Counted from the stretch's first letter, positions 25,220 to 38,054 are shown. The stretch is 64,000 nt of DNA from Ovis canadensis (GCF_042477335.2 NC_091727.1:120807501-120871500), one strand, 5' to 3'. The notes: a model not told the origin generated them from the sequence alone. Numbers and translations: made by a program.

Positions 25220-26037
25220 TTCAGTGCTATTCTCTCAATTCACTCCACCCTCTCCTTATACCACTGTGTCCATAAATGTGTTCTCTGAGTCTCTATTCCT
25301 GCCTTGCAAATAGTTTCATCAGTAACATTTTTCTAGATTCTATATATATATATGTATTAATATATTATACTTGTTTTTTCTTTCTAACTTACTTCACTCG
25401 TATAACAGATCTAGGTTCATCTATCTGACTAGAATTTACTCAAATTCATTCCTTTTTATGTTTGGGTAATATGGCATAGTATATATGTACCACATTGTCT
25501 TTATTCGTTCATCTGTTGATGGGCATCTAGGTTGCTTCCATGTCCTGGCTATTGTAAATAGTGCTACAAGGAACAGTGGGGGTACATGTGTCTTTTCAAT
25601 TATGGTTTCCTCAGGGTATATGCCCAGTAGTAGGATTTTCTGGGTCATATGGTAGTTTTACTCCTGTTTTTTTAAGAGAAATATCCATACATTTCTCTGT
25701 AGAGGCAGTATCAATTTGCATTCCCGACAACAGTGCAAGTGGATTCCCTTTTCTCCACATTCTCTCCAGAATTTATTGTTGGTAGATTTTTGCTGATGGC
25801 CATTCTGACCAGTGTGAAATAATACATCATAGTTCTGTTTTGCATTTCTCTAATAATAAGCAATTTTGAGCACTTTTTTCATGTATTTGTTATCCAGATG
25901 AAGGTCTTCTTTGGAGAAATGCCTGTTTAGGTTTTCTGCCCAATTTTTGATTGGGTTTTCTGTTTTTATGATATTCAGCTGCATGAGGTGCTTGCATATT
26001 TTGGAGATTAATCATTTGTCAGTTACTTTATTTCCAA
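25220..26037 (-). mobile_element. L1 3' part (antisense), host of nested insertion, left half
   Basis: TGGGCATCTAGGTTGCTTCC, GGGTATATGCCCAGTAGTAGG, CATTCTGACCAGTGTGAAAT and GATTAATCATTTGTCAGTTAC are antisense L1 3' sequence. The same L1 resumes at 30997 (GCAATTAATTTCTCCCATTC), so a 5-kb insertion splits it. Confidence 0.88.
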
Positions 26038-27859
26038 CTCCGTTCAGTCAATCAGTCATGGGGTACACTGTGGAAACCCAAGAACACCAGGCTTCCTGTC
26101 CATCACCAACTGCTGGAGATTATTCAAACTCATGTTCATTGAGTCAGTGATGTCATCCAACCATCACATCCTCCGTTGTCCCCTTTTCTTCCCACTTTCA
26201 ATCTTTCCCAGCATCAGGGTCTTGTCCAATGAGTCAGTTCTTCACGTCAGTGTACAAAGTACTGGAGTCTCACCATGAGCATCAACCCTTCCAACTGATT
26301 TCCTTTAGGATTGACTGTTGGATCTCCTTGCATTCCAAGGGACTCTCAAGAGTCTTCCCCAACACCACAGTTCAAGAGCATCAACTCCTTGACTCTCAGC
26401 TTTCTTTATAATCCAATTCTCACATCCACACATGGCTACTGGGAAAACCATAGCTTTGACTGGACAGACTTTTGTTGGGAAAGTAATGTCTCTGTTTTTT
26501 AATATGCTGTCTAGGTTGGACTTAACTTTTCTTCCAAGGAGCAAGCGTCTTTTAATTTCATGGCTGCAGTCACCATCTGCAGTGATTTTGGAGCCCCCCA
26601 AATAAAGTGTGTCACTGTTTCCACTGTTTCCCTATCTATTTGCAATGAAATAATGGGACCAGATGCCATGATCTTAGCCTTCTGAATGTTGAGCTTTAAG
26701 CTAAATTTTTTACTCTCCTCTTTCACTTTCATCAAGAGGCGCTTTAGTTCTCTTCACTTTCTGCCATGAGGGTGGTGTCATCTGCATATCTGAGCTTATT
26801 GATATTTCTCCATGCAATCTTGATTCCAGCTTGTGCTTCCTCCAGCGCAGCATTTCTCATGATGTACTCTGCATATAAGTTAAATAAGCATGGTGACAAT
26901 ATACAACCTTGACGTACTCCTTTCCTGATTTGGAACCCGTCCATTGTTACATGTCAAGTTCTAATCGTTACTTCTTGACCTGAATACAGATTTCTCAAGA
27001 GGCAGGTCAGGTAGTCTTGTATTCCCATCCCTTGTAGAATTTTCCAGAGTTTGTTGTGATCCACACAGTCAAAGGCTCTGGCATAGTCGTTAAAGCAGAA
27101 GTAGATGTTTTTTCTGAAACTCTCTTGATGATCCAGTAGATGTTGGCAATTTGATCTCTGGTTCCTCTGCCTTTTCTAAAACAAGCTTGAACACCTGGAA
27201 GTTCATGGTTCATGTACTATTTAAGGGTGGCTTGGCAAATTTTGAGCATTACTTTACTCACACGTGAGATGAGTGCAATTGTGCAGTAGTTTGAACATTC
27301 TTTGGCATTGCCTTTCTTTGGGATTGGAATGAACAGTGATCTTTTCCAGTCTTGTGGCCACTGCTGAGTTTCCCAAATTTGCTGGTGTATTGAGTGTAGC
27401 AATTTCACAGCATCATCTTTTAAGATTTGAAATAGCTCAACTGGAATTCCACCACCTCCACTAACTTTGTTCGTAGTGATGCTTCCTAAGGCCCACTTGA
27501 CTTCGCACTCCAGTATGTTTGGCTCTAGGTGAGTGATGACACCATTGTGGTTATCTGGGTCATGAAGATTTTTTTATATAGTTCCTCTGTGTATTCTTGC
27601 CACTTCTTCTTAATATCTTTTGCTTCTGTTTAGGTGGACCTAACAGATGTGCCCATCTTTGCATGAAAAGTTCCCTTGGTATCTCTAATTTTCTTGAAGA
27701 GTTCTCTAGTCTTTCCCATTCTACTGTTTTCCTCTATTTCTTTGCACTGATCACTGAGGCAGTCTTTCTTCTCTCTGTTATTCTTTGGAACTCTCCATTC
27801 AAATGGGTATATCTTTCCTTTTATCTCACATTTTTTCTTTTCTCAACTATTTGTAAGGC

Positions 27860-29176
27860 TGCCGGGAGCCGCCATGGGAGGTCCCATCCATGACAGGGTC
27901 ATGTGGAAGAGAACAGTTAAGCAAGGCTTCAGAACTCAAGGGGCTCCCTAGGCTTTCTCGAGCATCTACCCCCAAACCAGAATCTGTCTGTTTTACTGTT
28001 TCATGACTTTCACCAACTCTTCTGACATTAACAGGGGGCTAACCCTGACCAATTTTCTCTGGAGAAAATCAGCTTAGGGCTATAGCTAATAAGTCTCCTG
28101 GACATGAGAGGAATATTTCAAATCAAACTCCCTCTGTTAGCATTCTAGCTTGCTTGGCAGGTATATCCAGGCTCTTACAGCTACACATGTGATTATTTAC
28201 AGCCTCCCAACTGTGAGAGGCACAGAAAGCCTAAAACATAGAGCCTTTGAAAGAGTTAAAAGTTATTAGAGTAGTGCTGATGTAGGATTTCATTATTGGG
28301 CCAATGCTTGTTGCTAAGTTTCCGTATCTCTTATCCACTGTGCACCTGGGAATGCATTAGTTAACATAGTGAGAATGCAAGAAAAACAAGTGTAGCCTTG
28401 AATTTAAACATATCAGACTTTTGAGCTAATTATTTCTTTCTTGTAACTCACTGTACCTTTGCTCTGTGAAAAACGTAACTCTTTGGCATTTTCTGAGGCT
28501 GACATAGATTAAAAATATAAAGAAAAAACACTTTGAGGGAAAATAAGTTTTCTGGTTGAGCAGCCTTTATCAAAAGAGGGTCATAAAATGTTCACAGGCC
28601 TCCAAGGCCAGAACATACTGTACACAACATCATTTGTGGGAAAGGTATGCAGAAAAATCCTGGTTTCGATAAGGGCAAAACTGCTGGAATGTTTGGGCTG
28701 ACTCTGTATGACCTTGCATCTTTCATTTCCCTCTATGTATAAGGCAAGGTATAAAAGTACCTTTTGAAAAATAAAGCTTTGGGGCCTCGCAGAAGCTTGG
28801 TCACCCCGTGTTTTTTCTTCTCTCTCTCTTTCTTTCTCTCTCTCTCTCTCCCTCTCCCTCTCTTTTTCAGGCTGATCCCTAGGAGCATGAGGGCTCCCTG
28901 CATTCACTTATCTGCCCGGGTTTCTAAGACCTGAACGGGAAGATGTTCTGCATCTTCACTCCCTCGGGAGACCGGGAGAGCACCTGTGGCCTCCATGAAC
29001 AGGGCAAACTTCTTGTCTCGGAGTTTTATTGGCTTTCTATGTAAACCAAGAAATATCAGCCTCTTTCTCTCCTCTATTTCTTATCTATAACATTCTTTCC
29101 TTCTCTCTCTAAATCAATCGCTGACGCTGTTTCTCCTTTGGGTTTCCCTGGATCCTGCGGGGGCTGGACCCCGGCA
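27860..29176 (+). mobile_element. Solo LTR of an endogenous retrovirus (ERVK/class II type)
   Basis: It begins TGCCGGGAGCC and ends CCCCGGCA, giving matching inverted termini TGCCGGG/CCCGGCA. A perfect 6-bp duplication TAAGGC flanks it (27854-27859 and 29177-29182), typical of class II elements. TATAAAAG at 28750-28757 and AATAAA at 28770-28775 show plus orientation. A CT-rich tract lies at 28818-28865. No internal viral gene is present. It interrupts BovB and is antisense to KLHL4. The class is inferred from duplication length and layout. Confidence 0.75.
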
Positions 29177-30108
29177 TAAGGCCTCCTTGAACAACCATTT
29201 TGCCTTTTTGTATTTCTTTTTGGGAGGGATGATCTTTATCACTGTCTCATGTACAATGTCATGAACCTCCATTCATAGTTCTTCAGGCACTGTATCTATC
29301 AGATCTAATCCCTGGAATCTATTTGCCACTTCCACTGTATAATTGTAAGGATTTTATTTAGATCATGCCTGAAAGGTCTAGTGGTTTCCCCTACTTTAGT
29401 CAACTGAAGTCTGTATTTGGCAAAAAGAAGTTCATGATCTGAGCCACGGTCAGCTCCCAGTCTTGATTTTTCTGACTGTATAGACCTTCTCCATCTTTGG
29501 CTGCAGAGAATATAATCAATATGATTTTGGTATTCACCATCTGGTGATGTCCATGTGTAGAGTCTGCTCTTGTGTTGTTGGATTAGGGTGTTTGCTATGA
29601 TCAGTGCATTCTTTTGGGAAAACTCTATTAGCCTTTGACCTGCTTCGTTTTGTACTCCAAGGCCAAATTTGCCTGTTATTCCAAGTATCTCTTGACTACC
29701 TACTTTTGCATACTAGCATCTTATATTGAAAAGGACATCTTTCTTGAGTGTTAGTTCTAGACAATCATTTAACTTCAGCATTACTGGTCGGGGAATAGAC
29801 TTGGATTACTGTGATATTGTATGGTTTGCCTTGGAAACAAACGTAGATTACTCTGTCGTTTTTGAGACTGCATCCAAGTACTATATTTCAGACTCTTTTG
29901 TTGATCATGATGGCTACTCCATTTCTTCTAAGGAATTCCTGCCCACAGTAGTAGATATAATGGTCATCTGAGTTAAATTCACACATTCCCGTCCATTTTA
30001 GTTTGCTGATTCCTAAAATGTCGATGTTCACTCTTGCCATCTCCTGTTTGACCACTTCCAATTTGCCTTGATTCATGGACCTAACATTCCGTGTTCCTAT
30101 GCAGTATT

Positions 30109-30324
30109 AGGCTTCCCTGGTGGCTCAGAGGTTAAAGTGTCTGCCTCTAATGCAGGAGACCTGGGTTCAATCCCTGGATCAGGAAGATCCTCTGGAGAAG
30201 GAAATGGCAACACACTCCAGTACTCTTGCCTGGAGAATCCCATGGATGGAGGAGCCTGGGGGGCTACAGTCCATGGGATCTCAAAGAGTCGGACACGACT
30301 GAGCAACTTTAACTAACTAACTAA
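30109..30324 (+). mobile_element. BOV-tA SINE in BovB
   Basis: It runs from GGCTTCCCTGGTGGCTCAGA to GACACGACTGAGCAAC and ends in (TAAC)n. A perfect 12-bp target duplication CTATGCAGTATT flanks it (30097-30108 and 30325-30336). Low divergence suggests a young insertion. Confidence 0.95.
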
Positions 30325-30996
30325 CTATGCAGTATTGCTCGTTACAACATTGGACTTTACTGCCATCACCAGTCACATCCACAACTCTGTGCATTTTTTT
30401 TTCTCCATATCTTCATTCTTTCGCAAGTCATTTCTCCACTGATCTCCACCTACCCTCCTGTGGAGTTCATCTTTCAGTATTGTATCTTTTTGCCTTTTCA
30501 TACTGTTCAGCAGTGGCCTGCTGCAGGATTGGAGGCACTGCGTGCAGCAGTACCTGTATGGGACCCTTTGAAGAAGGTCGCCATTACCTTCATTACCTCC
30601 ACCATAGTTTGGTCTCAAGTCAAACAACGGGGAGGGAACACAGCCCCACCCATCAACAGATAATTGGATTAAAGATTTACTGAGCATGGCCCCACCCATC
30701 AGAACAAGACCCAGTTTCCCCCCAGTCAGTCTCTCCCATCAGGAAGCTATCATAAGCCTGTTATCCTTCTCCATCAGAGGGCAGACAGAATGAAAACCAC
30801 AGTCACAGTAAAATAACCAATCTGATCACATGGACCACAGCCTGTCTAACCCAATGAAACTATGAGCCATGCCTTGTAGGGCCACCCAAGACAGACGGGT
30901 CATGGTGGAGAATTCTGACAAATGTGGTCCACTGGAGAAGGGAATGGCATACCACTTCAGTATTCTTGCGTTGAGAACCTCATGAATAACATGAAC

Positions 30997-31185
30997 ATTT
31001 GCAATTAATTTCTCCCATTCTGAGGACTGTTTTTTTTTCATCTCATTTTTGGTTTCCTTTGTTGTGCAAAAGCTTTTAAGCTTAATTAGGTCCCATTTAT
31101 TTACTTTTGTTTTTATTTCCATTATTATAGGAGGTGGGTCATAGAGGATCTTGCAATGATTTATGTCAAAGAGTGTTCTGTGTAC
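30997..31185 (-). mobile_element. L1 (antisense), right half of split copy
   Basis: GCAATTAATTTCTCCCATTCTG, then TTGTGCAAAAGCTTTTAAGC and TCCCATTTATTTACTTTTG. The minus frame reads KWDLIKLKSFCTTKET, from L1 ORF2. It continues the copy that stops at 26037. Confidence 0.85.
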
Positions 31186-31189
31186 GTTT

Positions 31190-32780
31190 TCCTATTACAC
31201 TTACTTTTTTGAGTACAAATATGAGTTGAGAGTATATATACATTCACAGACAGGTGGGTCTAATCTTTTGTGAATTGTGTGCTCTCTGTAATTTTTTGTG
31301 TTCTCTAGAAAGCATCAATAAATTATCTAGGCAATTTAAAACTTCAATAAAATCTATAATTTTCTCAACTTCTTACAGTGAACTTTAACAAGTCTTGCAT
31401 GTACCATATTCCTTTGGCCTTTCTAAAAGTGAAACATGATTCCCATCAAGTATAGATACACAAGTGCTGAGTAAATGCGTAGAATTTGGTATACACAATG
31501 AAATTCTGTATCAATAAAACAGGAAATATTCACGTTTAATCCTATCAATAGTACTGAGTGTACTATAGTGAACTTTTGGTTTTATAATAAATTGGAAAGT
31601 CAAATATGACTGGTTTCCAATCTTTTACAAACTTCACTTATATGAAAAAAAAAATCCTTTAGCCACTATTTGTCAGTTAACCATAGAGGGTTTCAACTTC
31701 CACTTCTGTAAGATGACAAGAATATACTAGATTTTCAAGGTCCTTTCCATTTGTAATTACATATAATTTCATTATTGTGCTTCTGGACATTTATATAAAG
31801 GGCAGAACAAGTTCAGCTCTACTTTTTAAATATACAAACAACTCAAGGTGATTTTCATGTGTTTTTTATTTTGTTTTCAGTGTTAAATAACTAGGGAGTA
31901 ATACCAGCAAGAGAGTAGGCTAGGAAGTTCTAGTATCTTATTCTAGCACACAAAAAATTATTGAATAAACCAACAGAAACTGGCTCAGATAACTTTGTAG
32001 CAGTTCTGGAAATCAGTCAAGCTCCAAAGCAATAAATTCTATGTTCATTTAAGAAAAAGAAGTAGGCAATTTTGTGAAATTCTTACTTGCTGTTACCCCA
32101 CTCCCTCCTAGAAAGACATGGTATGGATTGGAGAAAGCAGTAGTTCAGCACCAGTTCCTTCAGTTCCTTTTCCTGAATCAGAGAGAGAAGAGCAGAGCTA
32201 ATAATCTACAATCTAACATGTCTCAATTGTTCACAAAGAGGTTATTTTCTGTGTTACCTAGCTTAGAGCTCAGATAGTCTAATGTGGCATAGCTCAGGTA
32301 TCAGGCTAGGAAAAGCCATGAGAAGTAGTGCACATAGTTTGTGAAATTTGCGGGGAGATTACAGATGCACTGACAACTGAAAAGAGAGATGACTGATACT
32401 ACAAAACTACTGATTGCTCCAATAGAAAGCTAAAGCCCTGAAAGACAGCAGGGCCAAGACTCTTAAGAAAAGTAAGGCATTTAAAAGCAGCCATGTATAC
32501 AGAGAATCACACACACACCCAGGAAAAAAGTAAAGTTCTGAGAAGACCTCAAGTCTTAATGCTAGGTTGATCTCAAGCACAGAACATAATTAGTGATTAA
32601 TTAGTGACAGTTTTCCTATGTATGGAGCCAATCTGCAAGGACTGGGAAGGATATTTCAAAATGTCCAGTTTTCAACAAATATCCCAAAGCATACAAATAA
32701 ATAGGAAAATGAAAGTTACTCAGAAGAACAAAGTAAACCTCCAGAGCCATTTTTGTTAGAAACATAGGCATCTGTCTTAC
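31190..32780. other. No recognised feature
   Basis: AT-rich intronic sequence with no gene, tandem repeat or clear mobile element that I can name. Confidence 0.5.
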
Positions 32781-34080
32781 TAGAGAAAGATATTAACAGA
32801 ACTGTCATATATTCTCAAAAAGAAAAAAGAAAAACAGGCAAAGAATTAAGGAAACAGGAAAACGATAAATGAACAAAATAAGAATGTCAACAGAGGAAAT
32901 AACTTATAAAGAAGAAAAAATAGAAATTCTGGAGCTGAAAGATGAAATGACTGAATTTAAAACCTTACTAGAAGGTTTAATTGGAGACTTGAGCAAGCAG
33001 AAGGAAGAATAAGTGACAAGTCTTTTGAAAATGATCAAGTTTGAGGAGCAAAAAGAATGAAGAAAAGTGAACAAAGTCTAAGGGCATTCTGAGATGACAT
33101 CAAGTGAGTTAATATATGCATTCTAGGAGAAGAAGTGGAAACAGAAAGAGAAGAAGAAGAAAGGGAGGAAGAGGAGGTGGGGAAGATCAAGAAGATATGG
33201 TTCTATAGTACTAGTAGAATTCAATTCCCCACTTACAATAATGAATAGAATAAACCAGACAGAAGATCAGTAAGTACATGAAAGATGAACAATTATAGGC
33301 CAATTGGACCTACTCCCCTAAAACTCAGAAGATACATTTTTCATGAGCAAGCAAGAAACATTATCCAAGATAAAACATATTTTAGGCCATAAAACAAGTC
33401 TTAATAAATTTAAAAGACTGAAAACATGCAGTCTTTTCACAGTGGAATGAAACTCTATATCAACAACAGAAGGAAAAGTGATATGTCCACACATAGAGAA
33501 TACACACTTAAACAACAAGTCAAAGAATACATTATAAGGGAAATTAGAAAATATCTTGAAGCAAGTGAAAATGAAAACATGACTCACAAGTGTCTTATGA
33601 AATGCAAAGAAAACATTGATATGAGTCTATAACTGTAAAGGCTTGCATATAAAAGGGAAAAAATTTCAAATCAAAAACCTAATTTTACACCTTGAAAAGG
33701 AAGAGTAACTAAACCCAAAGTTAGCACAAGGTAGGAAATAATAGAAGTTATAGCATAGATAAGTAATACACAGAATAGAAAAACAATAGAAAAAAAACAA
33801 TGAAATCAAGAGTTAGTTCTGCAAAATATAAAAATTGATAAACCTTTAGGTAGATTGAGTTTGAGAAAAGGACAAAACACATAAAAATCAAATGAAGTGG
33901 AAATTAATACTGCTTTTATGAAAAAGAGAAGATGATAAAAGTACTATGAAAAATTGTTCACTAACAATTTGATTAACCTTGATAAAATGGACACATTTCT
34001 AGAAACTCACAACTCATCGAGATTAAACCATGATAGACCTATAATTGTAAGGAAATCAAAAGTTTCCTAACAAATTACAG

Positions 34081-35250
34081 TTGATCCTTGAACAGTGTGA
34101 GTGATAGAGGATCCCTGTACAGTTGAAAGTTTGTGTATAACTTTACAGTCATCCCTCCATATCCATGGTTCTGTATCAGTGGATTCAACCAACTATAGAT
34201 TGTAGCATGTATTTACTATAGTGCTGTTGTTTTTCAGTTGCTCAGTCATGTCTGACTTTTTGCCATACCATGGAATGCAGCATGCCAGGCTTCGCAGTCC
34301 TTCACCATTTCCTGGACCTTGTTCAAAGTCATGTCCATTGAGTCAGTGATGCCATCCAACAATCTTTTCCTCTGCTGTCCGCTTCTCTTCCTTCCTTCAA
34401 TCTTTCCCAGCATCAGGGTCTTTTCCAATGAGTTGGTGCTTCACATCAGGTGGCCAAAGCATTGAAGCTTCAGGTTCATCATCAGTCCTTCCAATGAATA
34501 TTCAAGTAGGATTGACCGGTTTGTTCTCCTTGCAGTCCATGGGAGTCTCAAGAGTCTTCTCCAGCACAACAGTTTGAAAGCATCAATTCTTCAGTGCTTA
34601 GCCTTCTATATGGTCCAACACTCACACCCATACATCAGTTCAGTTCAGCTCAGTTCAGTTCAGTCGCTCAGTCGTGTCCGACTCTTTGTGACCCGATGAG
34701 TCGCAGCACGCCAGGCCTCCCTGTTCATCACCATCTCCCAGAGTTCACTATTGGAAAAATCATAGCATTGACTATACAGACCTTTGCTGGCAAAGTGATA
34801 CCTCTGCTTTTTAATATGCCATGTCATATGCCTTTTTAATAAGCATGTCATAACTTTTCTACCAAGGAGCAAGTGACTTTTAATTTCATAGTTGCAGTCA
34901 CCATCTGCAGTGATTTTGGAGTCCAAGAAAATGAAAGTCTCTCACTGTTTCCATTGTTTGACCATCTGTTTGCCATGAACTGGTAGGACCAGATGCCATG
35001 ATCTTAGTTTTTTGAATGTTGAGTTTTAAGCCAGATTTTTCACATTCCTATTTCACCTTCATTAACAGGCTCTTCAGTACCTCTTCACTTTCTGGCATAA
35101 GGATGATGCCATCTGCATATCTGAGGTTGTTGATACTTCTCCCGGCAATCTTGATTCCAGTCTGTGCTTCATTGAGCCCGGTAGTACTGTAGTACATATT
35201 TATTGAAAAAAAAATCCACATAAGTGGATTTGTGCAGTTCATACTGATGA
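34081..35250. mobile_element. Palindromic MITE-like repeat split by BovB
   Basis: The left end CAGTTGATCCTTGAACAGTG runs to about 34220. The right part, from about 35186, reads ACATATTTATTGAAAAAAAA, TCCACATAAGTGGATTTG and TGCAGTTCATACTG. The right part resembles the complement of this family's left end. It sits inside the L1. I recognise the GATCCTTGAACAAC family but cannot name it with certainty. Confidence 0.5.
34221..35185 (-). mobile_element. BovB LINE 3' part, with smaller BovB nested in it
   Basis: The plus strand reads from TTCAGTTGCTCAGTCATGTC to TGATTCCAGTCTGTGCTTC. At 34634-34744 a second, short BovB 3' end (CAGTTCAGTTCAGCTCAG ... CCAGAGTTCACTA) breaks the sequence between CCCATACAT and TTGGAAAAATCATAGC. 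Confidence 0.85.
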
Positions 35251-35477
35251 AAAATCTCACAACAAAGAAAAGACAAAGGTCAGATGGCATCACTGGTGAA
35301 TTTTCTCATATATTTAGAGAAGAATTAACACTAATCCTTCTCAAAATCTTTCAAAATATTGAAGAAGTAACACATCTAAACTCATTCTGTAAGGTCAGCA
35401 TTTCATTCATACCAACGCCACACAAAGACACTATAAGAAAACTACACACCAATATTCCTAATAAACACTAAATGCAA

Positions 35478-35824
35478 ACAGTTCAGTTCAGTTCAGTTCA
35501 GTCTCTCAGTCATGTCCGACTCTTTGAGACCCCATGAATTGCAGCACGCCAGGCCTCCCTGTCCATCACCATCTCCCAGAGTTCACTCAGACTCACGTCC
35601 ATTGAGTCCGTGATGCCATCCAGCCATCTCGTCCTCAGTCGTCCCCTTCTCCTCCTGCCCCCAATCCCTCCCAGGATCAGAGTTTTTTCCAGTGAGTCAA
35701 CTCTTTGCATGAGGTGCCCAAAGTACTGGAGTTTCAGCTTTAGCATCATTCCTTCCAAAGAAATCCCAGGGTTGATCTCCTTCAGAATGGACTGGTTGGA
35801 TCTCCTTGCAGTCCAAGGGACTCT
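35478..35824 (-). mobile_element. BovB LINE 3' end
   Basis: A short, well-preserved copy. The minus frame 35510-35833 reads [17 protein letters not shown] ... [17 protein letters not shown] for 107 codons without a stop. It lies in L1 ORF2. Confidence 0.92.
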
Positions 35825-35957
35825 TTTCAACATAATACTAGCAAATTGAATTCATCAGATTATTGATATGATTATATATCATAATAAAGTGGGATTTCTT
35901 CCTGGAATGAAACAATGGGTTATAATACAAAAATCAACCCAAGTAATACACTACATA

Positions 35958-37186
35958 CTATACATGAACCAAGAACTTCCAGATAGTCAAGCTGGTTTTG
36001 GAAAAGGCAGAAGAATGAGAGATTAAATTGCCAACATCCATTGGATCATAGAAAAAGCAACAACGTTTCAGAAAAACATCTACTTCTGCTTTATTGACTA
36101 CACCAAAGCCTTTGACTGTGTAGATTACAACATACTGTGGAAAATTCTTCAAGAGATGGGAATACCAGACCACCTTACTTGCCTCCTGAGAAATTGGTAT
36201 GCAGATCAAGAAGCAGCAGTTAGAACTGGACATGGAACAAGGGCCTGGTTCCAAATTGGGAAAAGAGTACATCAAGGCTGTATATTGTCACCCTGCTTAC
36301 TTAACTTCTATGCAGAGTACATCATGCAAAATGCCAGGTTGGATGAAGCACCAGCTGGAATCAAGACTGCCTGAAGAAGTATCAATAATCTCAGATAGGC
36401 AGCTGACATCACCCTTAGGGCAGAAATTGAAGAACTAAAGAGCTTCTTGATGAAAGTGAAAGAGGAGAGTGAAAATGTTGGCTTAAAACTCTACGTTCAA
36501 AAAAAACTAAGATCATGGCATCTGGCCCTATCACTTCATGGCAAATAGATTGGGAAACAATGGAAGTAGCAAGAGACTTTATTTTTGGGGGCTCCAAAAT
36601 CACTGCAGATGGTGACTGCAGCCATGAAATTAAAACACACTTACTCCTTGGAAGAAAAGTTATGACCAACCTAGACAGCATATTGAAAAGCAGAGACATT
36701 GCTTTGTCAACAAAGGTCCGTCTAGTCAAAGCTATGGTTTTTCCAGTAGTCATGTATGGATGTGAGAGTTGGACTGTGAAGAAAGCTGAGCGCTGAAGAA
36801 TTGATGCTTTTGAACTGTGGTGTTGGAGAAGACTCTTGAGAGTCCCTTGGACTGTAAGGGGATCCAACCAGTCCATTCTGAAGGAGATCAGCCCTGGGAT
36901 TTCTTTGGAAGGAATGATGCTAATGCTGAAACTCCAGTACTTTGGCCACCTCATATGAAGAGTTGACTCATTGCAAAAGATCCTAATGCTGTGAAAGATT
37001 GAAGGCAAGAGGACAAGGGGACAACAGAGTATGAGATGGTTGGATGGCATCACCAACTCGATGGACCTGAGTTTGAGCAAGCTCCTGGAGTTGGTGATGG
37101 ACAGGGAAGCCTGGCGTGGTTCAGTCCATGGGGTCACAAAGGGTCAGACACGACTGAGCCACTGGACTAAACTGAACTGAACTGAA
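35958..37186 (+). mobile_element. BovB LINE, 5'-truncated
   Basis: It starts at ATGAACCAAGAACTTCCAGATAG (RELPD region) and ends ACTGAACTGAACTGAA. Frames break several times; the YADD-equivalent site reads through a frameshift near 36395. TACTATAC before and TACTCTAC after may be target repeats. Confidence 0.9.
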
Positions 37187-38054
37187 TACTCTACACTAGC
37201 AGAATGAAGAGGGAAAAAACACATATTCTCTCACCTAATGCACAAAAAGCATGTGACAAAATACTTTCAATCATTTTTTAATGATAAAAACAGTAACCAA
37301 AGTAGGAACAGAATAAAACCAACTTAACATAATAAAGGCCAGATATAAAAAACCCAGATCTATCATACTCCATGAGGAAAGACTGAAGGCTTTCTCTCTG
37401 AGATCAAGAACTAGACAATAATAGGAATTTTCACCACTTCTATTCAACATAGAGAAATAAAATGCAAACACACTGGAAAAGAAGAAATTAAAGAAGATAT
37501 CATGAGGTAGAAAGACATCTCATGTTCCTGGATTAGCAGACACAATATTATTAAGATGTCAATATCACCAAAGTGATCTATAGAATCTATGCAATGTTTA
37601 TGAAAACCCCGGAAACTTTTTTTGCAGGAATAGAGATATCCATTATAAACCTATATTGAATGTTGGGGATCCAGAGCATCCAAAATAATTTTGAAAAAAG
37701 ATGAACAAAGATTGAGGTTTAATACTTCTTGATTTCAAAACTTACTAGAAAGCTACAATAATAGAGTGTGGTACTGGCATAGTGGCAGATATAGAATACA
37801 TAGAATACAGATATAGAATACAGAGACAGAAATATACCCTCACATACATGGTAAAATAATTTTTGCAAATGAGGCCAAGACCATTCAATGAGGAAAGGAC
37901 AGTCTTTTCAACAAATATTCATAGAAAAAATGGATATCCACCTGTAAAATAATGAAGTTGTATTTTTCCTTACTCCATATACAAAAATTAATTCAAATGG
38001 ATCAAATGCCTGAACACAAGAGCTAGAACTATGGAACTCTTATAAGAAAACATG

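Larger units (their letters stand above)
26038..30996 (-). mobile_element. BovB LINE with inverted 5' end, carrying an LTR and a SINE
   Basis: Minus-oriented BovB runs 26038-27859, 29183-30108 and 30337 to about 30510; the gaps are a solo LTR and a BOV-tA. From about 30512 to 30996 the orientation flips to plus and shows BovB 5'UTR (GGGTCATGGTGGAGAATTCTG ... TTGAGAACCTCATGAA). The minus part starts at TGAACAGTATGAAAAGG in sense, exactly where the plus part ends, so this too is a 5' inversion. ATTTCCAA (26030-26037) and ATTTGCAA (30997-31004) look like a target duplication with one mismatch. All frames are broken. Confidence 0.85.

Noticed and set aside
28581..28907. 108-codon ORF with an Arg-Glu run
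   Set aside because: Low-complexity translation of the CT-rich tract in the LTR, read antisense.
30109..30324. Possible tRNA gene from A/B box-like sequence
   Set aside because: It is a tRNA-derived BOV-tA SINE with a target duplication, not a foldable tRNA.
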